A stretch of DNA of 64,000 nucleotides from the NCBI GenBank assembly GCA_003996215.1, contig QJPP01001724.1, forward strand, positions 186,001 to 250,000. The letters are read 5' to 3'. The notes beneath the pieces were generated by a model, which did not search any database, was not told where the DNA came from, and worked only from the letters and a program-made list of their open reading frames with translations. The stretch comes from Jaltomata sinuosa. Lineage: Eukaryota; Streptophyta; Magnoliopsida; Solanales; Solanaceae. The first letter of the stretch is position 1, and every line of letters begins with the position of its first letter. Below are positions 36,352-48,483 of the stretch, piece after piece. Position numbers and translations under genes: made by a program.

Positions 36352-39300
36352 TGTAATGACCCTTCCGGTCATTTACACATTTTTGCCTTTCTTGTAACAT
36401 TAGAGCTTACTTGTAGCGACCCAAGTCATTTATGGCTTGTCGGGATCGGTAGTTCGGTGCCCGGGCTGTTTGTTTGGTCTTTATGGCCGTTCCTCATTTT
36501 AGAGCTTCAACTTTGGAAATCGTTGACTTCCGACAACATTCTTGGTAATATCAAAGAATTAAACCAAGGTTTTGGGTCAAAGGAATCCCTTACTCAAATG
36601 TTCGAGTTAAAGAAATGCCTCGTGTAACACCTCGCCCGTTTGGAAGATTTAAAGTAACCCGTGCCTTTGGGGTAAGACTAATAGTGTCTAATATACTAAG
36701 AAGGATTTGTTATGAGGTATTATAATCGCAAAATGGTCGTATGATAAGTTTTGAAGTCAAGCAAGTTGCGAAACAAAAGTCGGAAAAAGTAATTGTAAAT
36801 TCCTTTAAGGAATTCTCTTCAAATTTGGGTTAAATGTCTTGGGGTGTTTCTCCCTATCTATAAAGAGTTAGTGGGCCCCCAATATACCAAATCTAAGGTT
36901 TACGAGTCTAGTTTTCAACGTACTAAACCGTTCATCCATACAATTTCAGAATAGAGAGATATTCATGTTTTCGTAAGACTGCACAAGCAGACACGTCAAA
37001 GTGGGGCCCACATCCTAAGTCGGTTTGACTTTATAAATCAGCTTCTCCTTCGTTTTAAACCCATAAAAACAGACCAAAACCATAGAAAAACAGATACAAA
37101 CCTTAGAAATAATCCATGGACCTTGATCCTTTCAATTCGGAAGTTTAACGGAAGTTGCTCTACGTCGCGAGCTCATCGTCGTGGTATAGGTTTCTCGTCG
37201 TTTTGGCTCCGTTTGTTGCTACTGCAATGAGGCAGTTCGTGGGACTGATATTTTTATGGTATTATCATTTAATTATCGGAAGGTAAGGTTTCTAAATCCT
37301 CGACTCATTCTTAATTTGAGCTTTAGAATCAATTCCGAGGAGAACTTATCGTTATCGGCATGTTTGTCGTGTTTTCTTGCCGTATATTGTTAAAGCTCGT
37401 GGTGGGTCCTTATAACAGCATATTTAGCTTGGTATTTCAAAGCTTTTTTTCAAGGTAACCTTCCTCCTACGACCCTCCTTCATTATTATATGTTCTAGTA
37501 TTGTTTTATGGATTTCTAAGCCCCAAAATGGTATATTGGATTTGTGGCTTTGGACAGCCCCTTTATCTTGTTATGTTTGGTTATTGTTGTGGTGTTCTGG
37601 TTATGGTAAGGTGCTGGAGGGATTGGGAAATTGTGCGATTCTTTTTGGGATCACATACGATAGTGATTGGATTGGACAAACGTGAAGTATGCCTTGAAAT
37701 AGTGCCTCGGGAGCTCGTCGCTCCTTGGAGATGTGGTTAGCGTATTGTTGTTGGATTTAGCTACCATTTGTTATTGTTATTGGACTCATTTTTATGATTT
37801 GTATTTGGCTGGTCGCGAGTGTGACATTAACACCTTATCAATTGGCTATGGCTCGTTCTTGCAGCCTTGTCAATTCTAGCAATTGTTCCATTACCTTGGT
37901 TGGTCAGGCTTCATAGAGACCCCTTTGGGGCTTCAGTTGAAAGTATTTGTTTTATGTGATTCAAAGCTTCCTGGAGCTGTTCGAGTCTGGACGATGCCAT
38001 TCCCGCAGCTAGTAATCGGATGACTGGTAGATTATGGTTTTCACCTATATAGACTCTGCGTATATAGGCTATAACTGCATTAATTAGCATCCTCGGATGG
38101 GTTGTTATAGGTTGGTACCCCAAACCTTGTTCGCCTTTCGTCCGTCTATTTCATACGTTGTTTGTAGTATTCGCGTAGAATTGTATATTACCTTTGTGGT
38201 TCTGTGTGGCCTTGTATTGACTCTTGAACATAGATGGTGGGCTATTTGGGAATGTCCGCGAGTCCCGGACATAGAGATTATCCTTTTAGGCTGGTTATGT
38301 CTGCTGAGTAGCTATTGGGCCTGTGCAGGGCTGATAGGAATTGTTGTGAGCCGTTGGGCTACTTTTATATTTGTGTGCGAGCATATCATCCATGAAAAAG
38401 GTTTTCCCCTGCATGTTTTAATACAGTTTTGGCTGTGAGCCACTGCCGACAGTTTTCCTAAATTTGCATGGCCTTGGGGGCCCATTTTTGGTACTGTTGA
38501 TGATAGAAAAGGGGATTTTTGGATGTTTTCGCACTGATTTTATTACTGGTATTAGTCTCTGCGGGGCAGAGCACCAGACTTGATTTTATTACTGATACTA
38601 GTCTCTGCAGGAAAGAGCACCAGACTTGATTTTATTACTAATACTTGTCTCTGCGGGGCAGAGCACCAGACTTGATTTTATTACTGATACTAGTCTCTGC
38701 AGGGCGGAGCATTAGACTTGATTTACTACAGTTTTAGACCCGGTTACTCCCGGACACCCTGTGAGGGGTTTTTGACGCATTTTATACTACTTTTGTCCTG
38801 GACAGGATCTGGTCATGCATACTTGAGACTGGGTCTCTATCTTGATCCCGGACTTGCTTCCGAACGACATGTCTTGATACTGAGTTTTAGTATGGGGTCG
38901 GGGACCTCCATGGACCTTGCCGCTCCGGGCCTGGGGCATTGGATTGCGTGCGCTGGAGGGAAGGGTATACGGTGGAGTAGAGGTATACAGGCTGAGTCCT
39001 TCTATGGAACCTGCCTGCTGGGCCCGATTGGCACCGGAGGAGGTACATACAGAGGTTATATTTCATATCATATCATATCATGCATTGGATTCCAACCTTG
39101 TTTGTTGTGTGTTCAGTGTATGCTCCGGTAGTATGGGATGACGGAGGGTTTACCTTCACTTGATTGTGTTCCTCGGTTGTATGGGCGGCCGTTGGGACTG
39201 TAGGTAGACTATATTTACTCCTGTCTTTATTTAGAGCTTGTCTTGTCACCCGGTTCTTGAAAGATTAGTGATGGCTAGCCTGTTGAGGCTTTGGTTGTGG

Positions 39301-40285
39301 GATTTTTTATTATTGAGAGGGCTTTGGAGTCCTATCTTATTGAGGCACTTTTGTGTGGCCTTCTGAGAAGAGTGTGAGACTCTGGTTCTATTCTTGTGGG
39401 AAGCTGAGTTGTATCTCTTGGTTATTGTGGCCTAGTTATTTCATCCTAGGGTTGTACTTGTGAGGTGATTCCCTGGTTACGCTATCATATGATTGAATTG
39501 GTGTTATGATTTCCTTATACTGGTTGATTCCATTTTGAGTATGTTAGACTACTCTCCGTATTTTCCTTCCACTTGAGGTTACCGGTATACCGCTATTTTC
39601 TCAACTCTCTCTCTACTTACTTATATTGTTGTGCAAGGACTCCAGGTGCGTTCTCCTTTCCTTCACCTGTGATTCTGAGTAATTGTATCTCTGTGCTAGC
39701 ATGTGTTACTTGAAGCTCTTGGTCATGGATGATCTGTGCTAGCTCCTTGTGCCTTGCTTATTCCTTCAGTGACTGCTTTATTGCTATCTGTTACTTACTG
39801 CTTTTATATTTTATATGCGCTCAGTCGTCGTATGATACCTACTGAGTACCCGTGGTTTTGGTGCTCATACTACACTTCTGCACTTTTTTGTGCAGATATT
39901 AGCTGAGCTTTCGCCGTTATCACGTTGGAGACTCGTGCAACTTTTGGATCTTTGAGACTAGGGTGAGCGCCTGACGGTGGGGGCTTGTCTACATCTCATC
40001 TGTTTTACTGTTGCTCCTTGTACTTTCGGAGGCAATTTATGTTGTATTTTGTTACTACTAGCACTTGTATCCTATTAGAAGCTTCTGTACTATTGATACC
40101 AAGTCTTGGGGTTGGTGTAGTTTCCTTTATGTATTTATATTGGAGTTTTACTTTCGCTTATTTCTGCTTGCTGGTGAGTTTTGGTTAGGTAGTAGCCCAT
40201 TACTAACCGTTCTGGGCTACGGGGATTGGTTCGCCTACTGGGGGATTGTAGGTGCCATCATGACTTGAGAAATCGGGTCGTGACA
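36352..40285 (+). repeat. Right LTR of element D
   Basis: 3,934 bp; a copy of 28,983-32,911 with scattered substitutions (about 8 in the first 210 bp) and small indels. Ends GTGACA followed by the ATTGA duplication. The level of difference suggests an insertion that is not very recent; a rate-based date would need a full alignment. Confidence 0.93.
38534..38717. repeat. 46-bp tandem repeat, 4 copies (right LTR of D)
   Basis: Same array as 31,165-31,348, with a handful of substitutions between the two. Confidence 0.88.
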
Positions 40286-40290
40286 ATTGA
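40286..40290. repeat. Target site duplication of element D, right copy
   Basis: ATTGA, identical to 28,978-28,982. Confidence 0.92.
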
Positions 40291-40660
40291 CATTCATGAC
40301 TAAAACCAATGTTACCCATATCATTTATTAAGAATTCACATAATTAACCAAGTACCTTAACCCACGTTTAAGTCCCATCGGAAACATACCCCTAGTCGTT
40401 CTTTTTCTTAATACAAATACCTTTTTACTTTATTGTTTTGCTCGAATTGCAATTTGTGATTGATTTCAAATTCCCTGATTTCCCCCATTTTTCCTTTTAT
40501 GTTATTTGAACAATCACTCTATTGGTAATTGATACACGATAATCTTATAGGCGACTCTACCATTTTTTATAGGATCGACCCTGACTCTTGTTGGAAAAAT
40601 AAATTTTGTTCTTCTCTGATGATCGCTATCATCTCTGTATAGAGATTGTTACTTGAACGT
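40291..40660 (+). repeat. Probable LTR of element E, right part
   Basis: Continues the LTR sequence broken at 28,982. It contains GGATCGACCCTGACTC, a phrase I associate with the 3' region of LTRs of this group in Solanaceae (memory, not searched). The 3' edge is approximate; no clear PBS was recognised after it. Confidence 0.4.
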
Positions 40661-40825
40661 TTTAAAAAATTATGCCATTGAGTCAACCGATAGCGGAGTG
40701 AAGGAGCTTAAATGTGAGGTGTCAAAGCTTTACCAAATGATAATCTCACACTCAACCTCAATCAATTATCTCGAGCCACAAATGAAAAATTGTCCACCCA
40801 AATGAATCCTCGAATGAAGGGTACA

Positions 40826-41928
40826 CTACCTAGTGATATTACGGCAAATCCAAAAAATAACAGCCATATCATGGCTATTGTCACAAGGAGCGGAAAATTG
40901 AGTGGTATAGTGAAAAAGCCTAGGAGGTCATTGTGAAGCCTATAGATTTCGGTGAGGCAGATATTATGCTTGAAGATAAAGATGATAGAGAATGGGAAGT
41001 TAGGGTAAAGCTTAGTGCACCCATTGTTCTTGCGAATGATGAAGTGTGTTAAAAGGAGAAGGAGGTTGATGCTCCTTCTCAAGTGGCTATAGATATTTAG
41101 GAGGACACTCCTAATGTTCAAAGTGTGCCGATCACACTACCTAAGGGGCCTTCTCCATACCCAGAAAGATTGGCCAAAAAGAAGGAGGAGAACCAATTCA
41201 AAAAGTTTGCTGACATAATTAGCAAACTTTCTATTAATATTCCTTTGGTCGAGGCGTTAATGTAAATGCCTGGGTATGCTAAATTTATAAAGGATCTTCT
41301 CAAAAATAAGCATGTTGTTGATGCGGGTACCATTGAGATATCACACAACTGTAGTGTTGTGATGACAAGTAATATTGCAACAAAAAGGGAAGACCCAGGT
41401 GCATTTACCATTCCTTGCACTATCGGCGTGTTTGTATTCTGAAAGGCGTTGTGTGACTTCGAGGCAAGTACCAACTTGATCCCCCTAGTGATATTCAAGA
41501 AGTTAGGCTTGGTTACACCCTAGCCTACATATATGAGGCTACTCATGCCCAATAGGTCCATCAAATGTCTGGTAGGAATCCTATTTGATGTATTGATCAA
41601 AGTCGACAAATTCATCCTACCAAATGATTTTGTAGTATTGGATTGTGAAGTTTATCTTGAGGTGTCCATCATATTGGGGTTACCATTATTGGCAACTGAG
41701 AGAGATTTGGTTGATGTGGAACTCAAGTTCCGAGTTGGAAGCAATAAATTGACCTTTAATGTATGCCAACCTATGAGACCACCGGATGAGCTTCGGGTAG
41801 TATCTATGATCAATGTTGAGGGCATGTTTGTGGATGCGCATGAGGAATTTGTGATGAAATAGATACCCAAGCCTTGGATGTTTCAACCTTGGCAACAAGA
41901 TGATGCTATGAAGATGTTTATGGACTAA
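40826..41928 (+). pseudogene. Gag-protease remnant of element E (Athila-like)
   Basis: First LPSDITANPKNN and IMAIVTRSGKLSG in one frame, then from about 41,134 a second frame runs to TAA at 41,926 through stops near 41,262, 41,440 and 41,521. It reads LPKGPSPYPERLAKK, FADIISKLSINIPLVEAL, ASTNLIPLVIFKKLGL, MRLLMPNRSIKCLVGIL and IILGLPLLATERDLVDV. These are the linker and retropepsin-like domain of Athila-type Gag-Pol. The active site, usually D-L-G-A-S, reads D-F-E-A-S (Asp at 41,455-41,457), so the Gly is replaced. No RT follows. Confidence 0.8.
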
Positions 41929-42955
41929 TTCCCTTTCTTGGGATGGGGCCACACTAATTGTATTAGAATGCTCTATGATAATGATTGACGATTGAGGTAC
42001 TATTTTTGAGCCGTGACTTAAAATAAAATGCTTATTGGGTGGCAACCCAAGTGTTTTTACTTTATTTTGTTACCTTTTGTTATTTTTGGTGTGTTTTTAG
42101 GAATGTATGGACAGGAAAAATGACAAAGTGGAAAATAAGACAAAAATGGGATGTGCGAAAGCCCGTGTGATTCACACATGTTGTTATACGCATCCCACAA
42201 GGCAACACACCCTAAACTAGAAAATTGGAAGAAAAATATTAAGTTAGAGGTGATGTACGCTGGGCTATGCTTTTCGCACAAGCCATTGTGCGCATCACAC
42301 CTCCATCACACACACAAGCAGGGTCATATTTTGCGCAAATAATTGGCTGGTGCGAAGTCATGTGCAAGCCGCACAAGGGCTTGTGCGAATCGCACATAGC
42401 AGCACATCAAAGTATGTTTTTAAATTCTATTGACCTACCCATTGACTGACTTAGTGACCTTTCTTCTTCTTTTTCTTTTATGAAAATTGTCACCCTCCCC
42501 TTCTTTTCCATATTTCTCCATAAAATTCTCCATGACTTCCTCTCAAATCCTCCAAACTCCCATAATCTTCCACCAAAACCTTCTCTTTCTCTCACCTAAT
42601 TCTCTGTCGCTGCTCACCACCCTATTGATGTCATCATTTTTAGGTCACAATTTTTTAGGTCTCCATTGTTGGACTTCAAAAGCTCAAAATTTGTGATTCT
42701 CCCCCTCTAAACTCCACTTGTGGTAAGTTCCCCAATGTTAAACACGTGTTTTATGATAATTGGGAACTCATAGTTTAAAGCATGATCATTTATTCATCCA
42801 TGTTGATTTTGAGTGAGATCCAAAAATTTTGGGTCTCCAATTCTTGTTTATATTGTTGATTTTGCTTAGGATTAACTAGGTAGAACTTGAAGTTATGATG
42901 ATGCATGTTGTTTGTGGCAATTTTTAGCCTTGAAAATTTGTGTTTTGGGTGTATT
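41929..42955 (+). other. Element E 3' region, no recognised gene
   Basis: Starts with a short passage containing TTATTGGGTGGCAACCC (42,033-42,050), then a block rich in CGCAC/GTGCG words (42,150-42,410), a pyrimidine-rich stretch (42,450-42,620), and AT-rich sequence to the LINE. Short open frames here have no recognisable domains. Confidence 0.4.
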
Positions 42956-42969
42956 CTAAGTAACTCACC

Positions 42970-43558
42970 TGTGTTGGTGTATGATTTGTCCCTATGATAT
43001 ATTGAGTGACGTCATTTTGCAAGATTCTTTATACTGATAGATATACAATAGAGATGAACTGAATCTCCTATGCTAGAATTATGGATGAAGTTGATATTTC
43101 TCACCCACTGGTGGAGATGATAACTCTTGATACTCCTCATGGTTCCCTTCAATAAGACGTGATTTATGACTTGAGGCCAAAGTTCTGTTTATAATGCTTG
43201 AGGTTTGGGCACGACACATATGTATGCTGGGCCAAAGACCCCCATGAGCCACCTACAGAGGAGTTCAATGGAGGACCCTCAGAGAAAGACAAGGGGTAAG
43301 ATAAGGCGTAGGAATTTACCCAAATGTCAAGCTCGTCTAGCTGATGCTACAATAGTGGTGCAGGCCCCTGCATTACCTTCACATAATCATGAACTTGCTG
43401 GCAATAAAATTGTTGTCCCAAATCCTCAAAGAGTTGTTGGAGGGGACACACATATGGCCCTATCTAATAAATATGATTTTCTGAGACACAATATAGGGGA
43501 TACATCAGGGGTGAAGGCCTCTAATAATTCTAGTCAATACCATCCCCATAATCATTAG
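42970..43558 (+). pseudogene. LINE ORF1 C-terminal part with CCHC zinc knuckle
   Basis: From ~43,008 the frame reads VTSFCKILYTDRYTIEM, a stop, then ISYARIMDEVDI, matching the end of the DUF4283 domain of plant L1 ORF1 proteins. It continues to KFCL-stop-CLRFGHDTYVCWAKD, a C-x2-C-x4-H-x4-C knuckle with a stop inside. The open frame 43,205-43,558 holds the basic C-terminal tail (RKTRGKIRRRNL). ORF1 protein binds LINE RNA. Stops and one probable missing codon make it non-functional. Confidence 0.72.
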
Positions 43559-43720
43559 TACATGGAATGTGAGAGGGCTCAACAAGCCCTTCAAGCAGAA
43601 AAAGAGGTGTTTCTCTTTCTGAGGAAGAATAAGATTGATCTCTTTGGTTTTCTAGAGACTAGAGTTAAGGAAAATAATTCCAAAAAAGTGCTCAAGAAAG
43701 TTGATAGGTACTGGAATCAT
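43545..43720 (+). pseudogene. LINE endonuclease domain, N-terminal piece
   Basis: Reads STWNVRGLNKPFKQK in one frame and, after a one-base gain in a run of A at ~43,600, EVFLFLRKNKIDLFGFLETR and VKENNSKKVLKKV. WNVRGLN and LLETRV/FLETRV are the first two conserved blocks of the L1-type endonuclease (metal-binding Asn and Glu present). The piece stops at the left end of CACTA element G. Confidence 0.85.
43718..43720. repeat. Target site duplication of CACTA element G, left copy
   Basis: CAT before the left terminal inverted repeat; CAT also follows the right end (51,552-51,554). Three base pairs is the rule for CACTA/En-Spm transposons. Confidence 0.85.
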
Positions 43721-43738
43721 AACTACAATATTTTAGGC
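43721..43738 (+). repeat. Left terminal inverted repeat of element G
   Basis: AACTACAATATTTTAGGC; 16 of 18 bases match the right end. The leading C of CACTA is A here. Confidence 0.85.
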
Positions 43739-43990
43739 CTAAGGCCACACTAAATCTGGATAACGCTTGTAAAGTATTGCCTAAAATATTTTATGGTACG
43801 CTTTTAAAGCGTAGCCTTAGTTTTTAGCTTTTGACATAATATTATTGGCAACGCTTATACAGCATGCTCATTAATGATATAGACTACACATTATATGCGT
43901 TGCCACATCATAATATAATTGGCAAGGCGTATTTACATATATGACTACACTTTTAAAATGTGCTATTTTTATAATTCTAATTACAATATT
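43739..43990. repeat. Left subterminal repeats of element G
   Basis: Several copies of words such as GGCCACACT, TTTAAAGCGTAGCC, GGCAACGC and ACTACACTTTTAAAATG in both orientations. In En/Spm-type elements such motifs bind the TNPA protein. They are sparser and more mutated than at the right end. Confidence 0.65.
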
Positions 43991-46267
43991 TTACAAGTAT
44001 GGCCTTATAATTTTCCTAAAATTTTGTATTCCCCTCAACATATTTAACTCTCCCTCCAATTTCTATTTGTCCTAAAAAAAAACTCTCAATACAAACTCTC
44101 AAAATTTATTTTTTTCCCCGAATACAAACTCCCAATACAAGCTCTCTCAATACAATCAGAAAACTCTCGTAAGTGATAAATAATGGTTCAAAAATTGTCT
44201 CTCAAAAACTCTCAAAAATATTTACCCAGAAATCTGCTCTAAAAAATTGTCAGCCTCAGATTTTACATACAGATCTATACACACGTCTCTCAAAAATTGT
44301 CAGTGACAAATAAAGGTTTACATACTAATTTCAGTTCTCGTCCGTCATGAGTTTCCGAAATCTCAAAAATCTTTACATACAGAGCTTCACAACGCCCAAA
44401 GCATCATCACACCGAAAGGGTTTTGTTGGAATAGAGTTTATCAGGTAGAGATTTTTATCTTTTTCTTGTGAGTAAGTAGAAAAATACTCAAGCTGCTAAC
44501 ATCTGGGTTTATTGCATGTCTATTTTAATGTTGGTTTATTGGTGGGGTTACCAAATTGACTAATGGGTTTTGATAATCTTGTGTTGTTGATACGATTTGT
44601 GTTGGGTTTTGCTTGTTTAGTGATGGATTTATAGTTGTTCTACGGGAAGGATTTTATGCTATGTATGCACTGAAATGTGTTTTTTCTCATACAAAATTAG
44701 AACTTCCTTTATGCTTGTTGCTTGATTCAGTTGATGTTAGCTGGAGAACTACCATTTTCCTGACTGACCGTGCACCTATCACCAGTCATTTAAAAAGAAT
44801 GATACAATAACATAATTATGGAACATCTCTCAAAATACTAATAATGGATTCTCTTCTTCAAAGAAAAAAATTGGTAAGGAACAACTCTGTTACTACTTTT
44901 AAGGTTTCAATTCAAAATGGGAAAACACTTACTCTGAAGGCATGTATCCAAATGTACCCACAAGTCGTGTTTGCAAAGATGAGCTTCCAACTTCAATCAG
45001 TTTCGTTAAACTAAAATCTGCAACCTAAATCAGTTCATTAACACAATTTTAAATTAGCTTCCCCCAATAGACAAACACAAAAAAGGTGTAGTTGAATCTT
45101 ATCATTATTTTTTTTTCTTTGGGTGGAGGTGGGGGGGTTGGGGTGGAAATTGAGTTTCTTTTTGGTGTTGATACTCGTGTTCATGTTCAAAACTGTGGAA
45201 ACATGATGAGAAATTGTGATAACCATTGTTCCCTGGCATTCAGTTGCTAGCGTTTTCTATAATTTTGAAGTTGTTTGAGTGTCCACATTTACGGTGCATT
45301 CATCCAAGCAAAGCACCTGCATAAATGTGTAAACAATCAGTACTCTCTACCATTTTTTGTACACATAATTGGGTACAACATGAGCTGTTTAGCTCCCTGC
45401 TATACAAAAAACTAGCACAACTTACATCTCTTATTAATAGATAATTCTAAACTGTATAAAGCTGAGATTTATGAGGCAGTACAAGTTGTAGCAACTCCAC
45501 AGAAACAGTACTTCTAGGATGAACAAATGGTTCATATAGCAGGTAAGTTGTGTCAATTAAAACATTTGTTTTTACGCAGGTGGTTTCTATGATTTTGCCA
45601 TTTAGTTTGCCTATTTGGAAACTAAAGCAGTTATATGATGGATGGTCAGTGAAGAATTATTACAGTACATCTAGACAATTATTGCTTAATGTTTATTGGT
45701 CTGCTAAAGAGAGTGTCCTATTTCCTTAAGAATATTACTTGAGTTAGAAGGTATTGAGGATAAGAGATTATAATGAAAGGGGAAATTTGGATAATTATAA
45801 GTTCCCACTGAATTAGTTAGTAGGACGCACTTATATCACATTTCAGATAGATTCAGCTGATACAATATTTTCTATTATTTACTTTGTTTTCGTTTAGATT
45901 TACCTAAATAATTAGTGATTGATTAGATACCTAGAGTTCTCCTTAAACTTGATACATTTCATAAGTTCTTTCTTTTTCTATCTATCTAGGTGACAGATCT
46001 ACTTCTCTTGCAACATCCATGAAGTTTTTTTTCTAGTGATTAGCCATCTATATTATTTTTTCAGTATATTCCAAGTGTTGAACAAGTGATATATTTTCCT
46101 GAATAACAATCTGCCTTCTTCTAGATCTATTGGGACTATTTATTTGTAGAGTAACAGGTGATCTAATTTTAGATCTAGACTATCGCAGCTATAGACTAGT
46201 TGTCCACGACAGCGTGCTTGGCATCCTAATATAATCAAATGATATAACCTATTATTATGAGTCTCTA
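43991..46267 (+). other. Element G interior, left part, no recognised gene
   Basis: 44,040-44,420 is rich in repeated CTCTCAA/CAAAAATTGTC phrases and could be a transcribed leader of the transposon. A frame at 44,613-44,810 has no recognised domain. AT-rich, with short open frames only. Confidence 0.4.
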
Positions 46268-46447
46268 AGGAGATGACAGAGTGGTTGAGGCATATTAGTA
46301 ACAACCTGGAGTGATTATTACATCTACAACACTTAATATAAGTCCATCTGCTCCAACTATGGTTCCCACCGACAAGGCTATCCGGTGGATTAGTTGAGGT
46401 GTTAAAAATGGCCTAGACACTGCTCTCATCCAAAAGAAAAAGAAAGT
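46268..46447 (+). mobile_element. Probable SINE inside element G
   Basis: The start contains GACAGAGTGGTTGAGGC, like a tRNA-derived pol III A box. The 3' part CCGGTGGATTAGTTGAGGTG and GGCCTAGACAC resembles the tail of a SINE family common in Solanaceae genomes (memory). It ends in an A-rich tail AAAAGAAAAAGAAAG. I could not find a convincing B box or target duplication, so the call is tentative. The minus-strand open frame across it is not a gene. Confidence 0.4.
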
Positions 46448-48483
46448 ATCCATGATCAATAGATTTCCTATACTATTAGATGCTAAACCATAGGGCCTTA
46501 AAGGAACATGCTTATATCCTTGCTGCATTACTGGGCTGATCTTTCAAAATGTACAAGCTTCACTATTAGCATTGTGAACATAATAGTATAAATGCTCAAG
46601 CTATTCAAAATTACAGAGAAAGAATCCTAAGTAGTATGTCAGCCAAATGCAACATGCTGTCACTTTATATTAAAGTGAATGTAGTGGCAACTGAACATAT
46701 TAAGGGATTAGGAGCACACTTGTTTGAGCTATCAGTATTTGTTTCATTTTAACTTGCCCGTGAATTGTATTCATTGTAAGTCTCTTAAATATCTAATTAC
46801 TCTTGCAGAAGTAAGTACTAATGTAGAATATTTTAAGAAATTATGGTCTAAGAATGTGTGTGCAGCTCGAGAAGAGAAGTAGGATAAATAACTTGGGGGA
46901 GGTGAAGTCCTTTCTAATGTATTGCGTGTCAATACTGATATCAACTATAATATTGCATAGATTCCTCTACTTGGAAATGTGTGCCTCTACAGTTTGCATT
47001 ATTACCTTTTCGAATTGAGAAGATGAACAAATTGCTCACACAATATCTTCTTCAACAACAAGAATTACATGTGCCTAAAGAATATTAATTTTGTAAAGAA
47101 CAGTAGCTCTTGGAAACTGTAATGTCACCATCTACCTTATCTTTATCCTTGTCTTCATGTTGTGCTTGCTTCCCTCCATTATCATCTTTTATTTCCCTAC
47201 CTGTTTTGTCCTTATTGTATTTGCTTTTCCTCTGCATCTATTCATGTCATCTTTGTATATTACTTTCCACCTTGTTACCTCAGATGTATTTATATTGTTT
47301 GTCTGTGTTTTTTTAAATTTTGTTTTATGTCTCTTTGTTTTATAATTTGAGTCCATTATCCTGAGAGAATTATCTTGAGCACAAGTTCCTGTTGGTTCTT
47401 TATTGTAGTGTCATCTCTTCCAAGTTTTGATGCAAAAATTTACTTGCAGGTTATTCCTGGCTTGTGGGTTATTTTGATATTGTGGAACTGCTGGAACTTC
47501 ATCACCTTGTTTTACATTTGTAAGCAATCTACTCTAATGTTGCTTCATTGAGTGTATAGATCTAGAACTTCCTCACCTTGTTTTACATTATAAAAAACTA
47601 AGTTAGGTCTTTACTTATGTTAAGCTGTTTAAACTTAGTAATTTTATTGCATGTGTTCTATAAATTTAAATTACTTGGTATAAATAGTTTATTAAACAGA
47701 GGAAAGTGGCATGAACTGAAAAATTAAGGGAATCTGAACAATTTTTGAGCATTCATTTAAAATCGCTAATAGTACTTAACTGAGAGGGCAATGATTAGTC
47801 ACTGAAAGGAAATAGTATTCTTTTCTTAGGATGGTTTGAATGACAACTTAGTTTATTTTGTTAAAACTTCTATTTAGCTAATGTTGTCAACTTAGTTTAA
47901 GTTAATTAAGTAAAGGAAAGTAGCATGAATAAGTTTTGAGCGTTCATTTAACCTAAAAAGTGTAATCAATAAGTAAAGTGTGTGTTGGTGTTCCGTTTAG
48001 CTCTTTGTATGCAAGCAGTAAGCATTCATGTTAGATTTCTTTCATTGACTAATAAAGTATATTATTTTCAAGCATAACAAAAGTCAAGCATGATTATTGG
48101 TATCTGTCATCCTTTTCATGATCACAGCTTCATATGATTGTGTCCTACCCTTGTTTTCCTTCCAGCTTTCTTTAAGCTTAAAAATCTGAGTTTAAATTGG
48201 GTGCCGATTGTTTAAATACCAAGGGTATTATGGCTAAATTTTATTTTATTTTGCTGTTATGTTGTAGCTGAGTAAAGATTAAAGTTCATTCTTTTCCCAG
48301 ATTGATATTTCAATAATTAAATTCTTCTTGTTCCTTATACCTTGACCTGGCTGAAGTTTGTTTAGAATACTCAATTTGAAGAAAAGAGTCCAGTTATTGG
48401 CCATTATGTGATAGCTTAAGGTTGTGTTTCTTATTAGTTTTTCTCAATAAAGAAAAGAATTTCCTCTCTGAATTCTTGTCTAC
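46448..48483 (+). other. Element G interior, middle part, no recognised gene
   Basis: AT-rich. 47,110-47,350 is strongly pyrimidine-rich on the plus strand and open in three frames, the kind of low-complexity sequence that gives false hydrophobic frames. Nothing else could be assigned. Confidence 0.4.

Larger units (their letters stand above)
28983..40285 (+). mobile_element. Element D: complete gypsy chromovirus with decayed interior
   Basis: Two LTRs of 3,929 and 3,934 bp, both TGTAATGACC to GTGACA, flanked by a perfect ATTGA duplication. A perfect initiator-Met PBS follows the left LTR. The interior (32,912-36,351, 3.44 kb) is shorter than either LTR. It keeps only scattered gag, integrase and chromodomain-like remnants, so the element is non-autonomous or heavily decayed. 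In the first ~210 bp the LTRs differ at about 8 sites. It shares LTR ends, PBS and the segment before the right LTR with element F, so D and F are one family in the wide sense. Confidence 0.93.
27932..42955 (+). mobile_element. Element E: Athila-like gag-protease element, interrupted by element D
   Basis: Outer parts 27,932-28,982 and 40,291-~42,955 belong together: excising D at its ATTGA duplication leaves continuous sequence. Probable LTR start TGATAAGTTGG at 27,932. A gag-protease pseudogene follows at 40,826-41,928, then non-coding sequence to where the LINE begins. No RT or integrase follows the protease, so this is either a gag-protease-only derivative or was cut short by the LINE. The LTR assignment is inferred; no second LTR is visible. 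Confidence 0.6.

Noticed and set aside
42407..42696. Overlapping frames on both strands near 42.5 kb
   Set aside because: Pyrimidine-rich sequence; serine/phenylalanine/leucine-rich peptides on one strand and charged ones on the other, typical of low complexity.
46268..46340. Possible tRNA gene (GACAGAGTGGTTGAGGC)
   Set aside because: Only an A-box-like word; no cloverleaf, no T-arm consensus and no acceptor pairing. Better explained as the head of a SINE.
46295..46528. Minus-strand 77-codon frame with hydrophobic stretch
   Set aside because: It runs antisense through the probable SINE and is not recognisable as organellar or host protein.
47110..47350. Three overlapping frames coding membrane-like peptides
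   Set aside because: Product of a pyrimidine-rich low-complexity stretch; no conserved residues.
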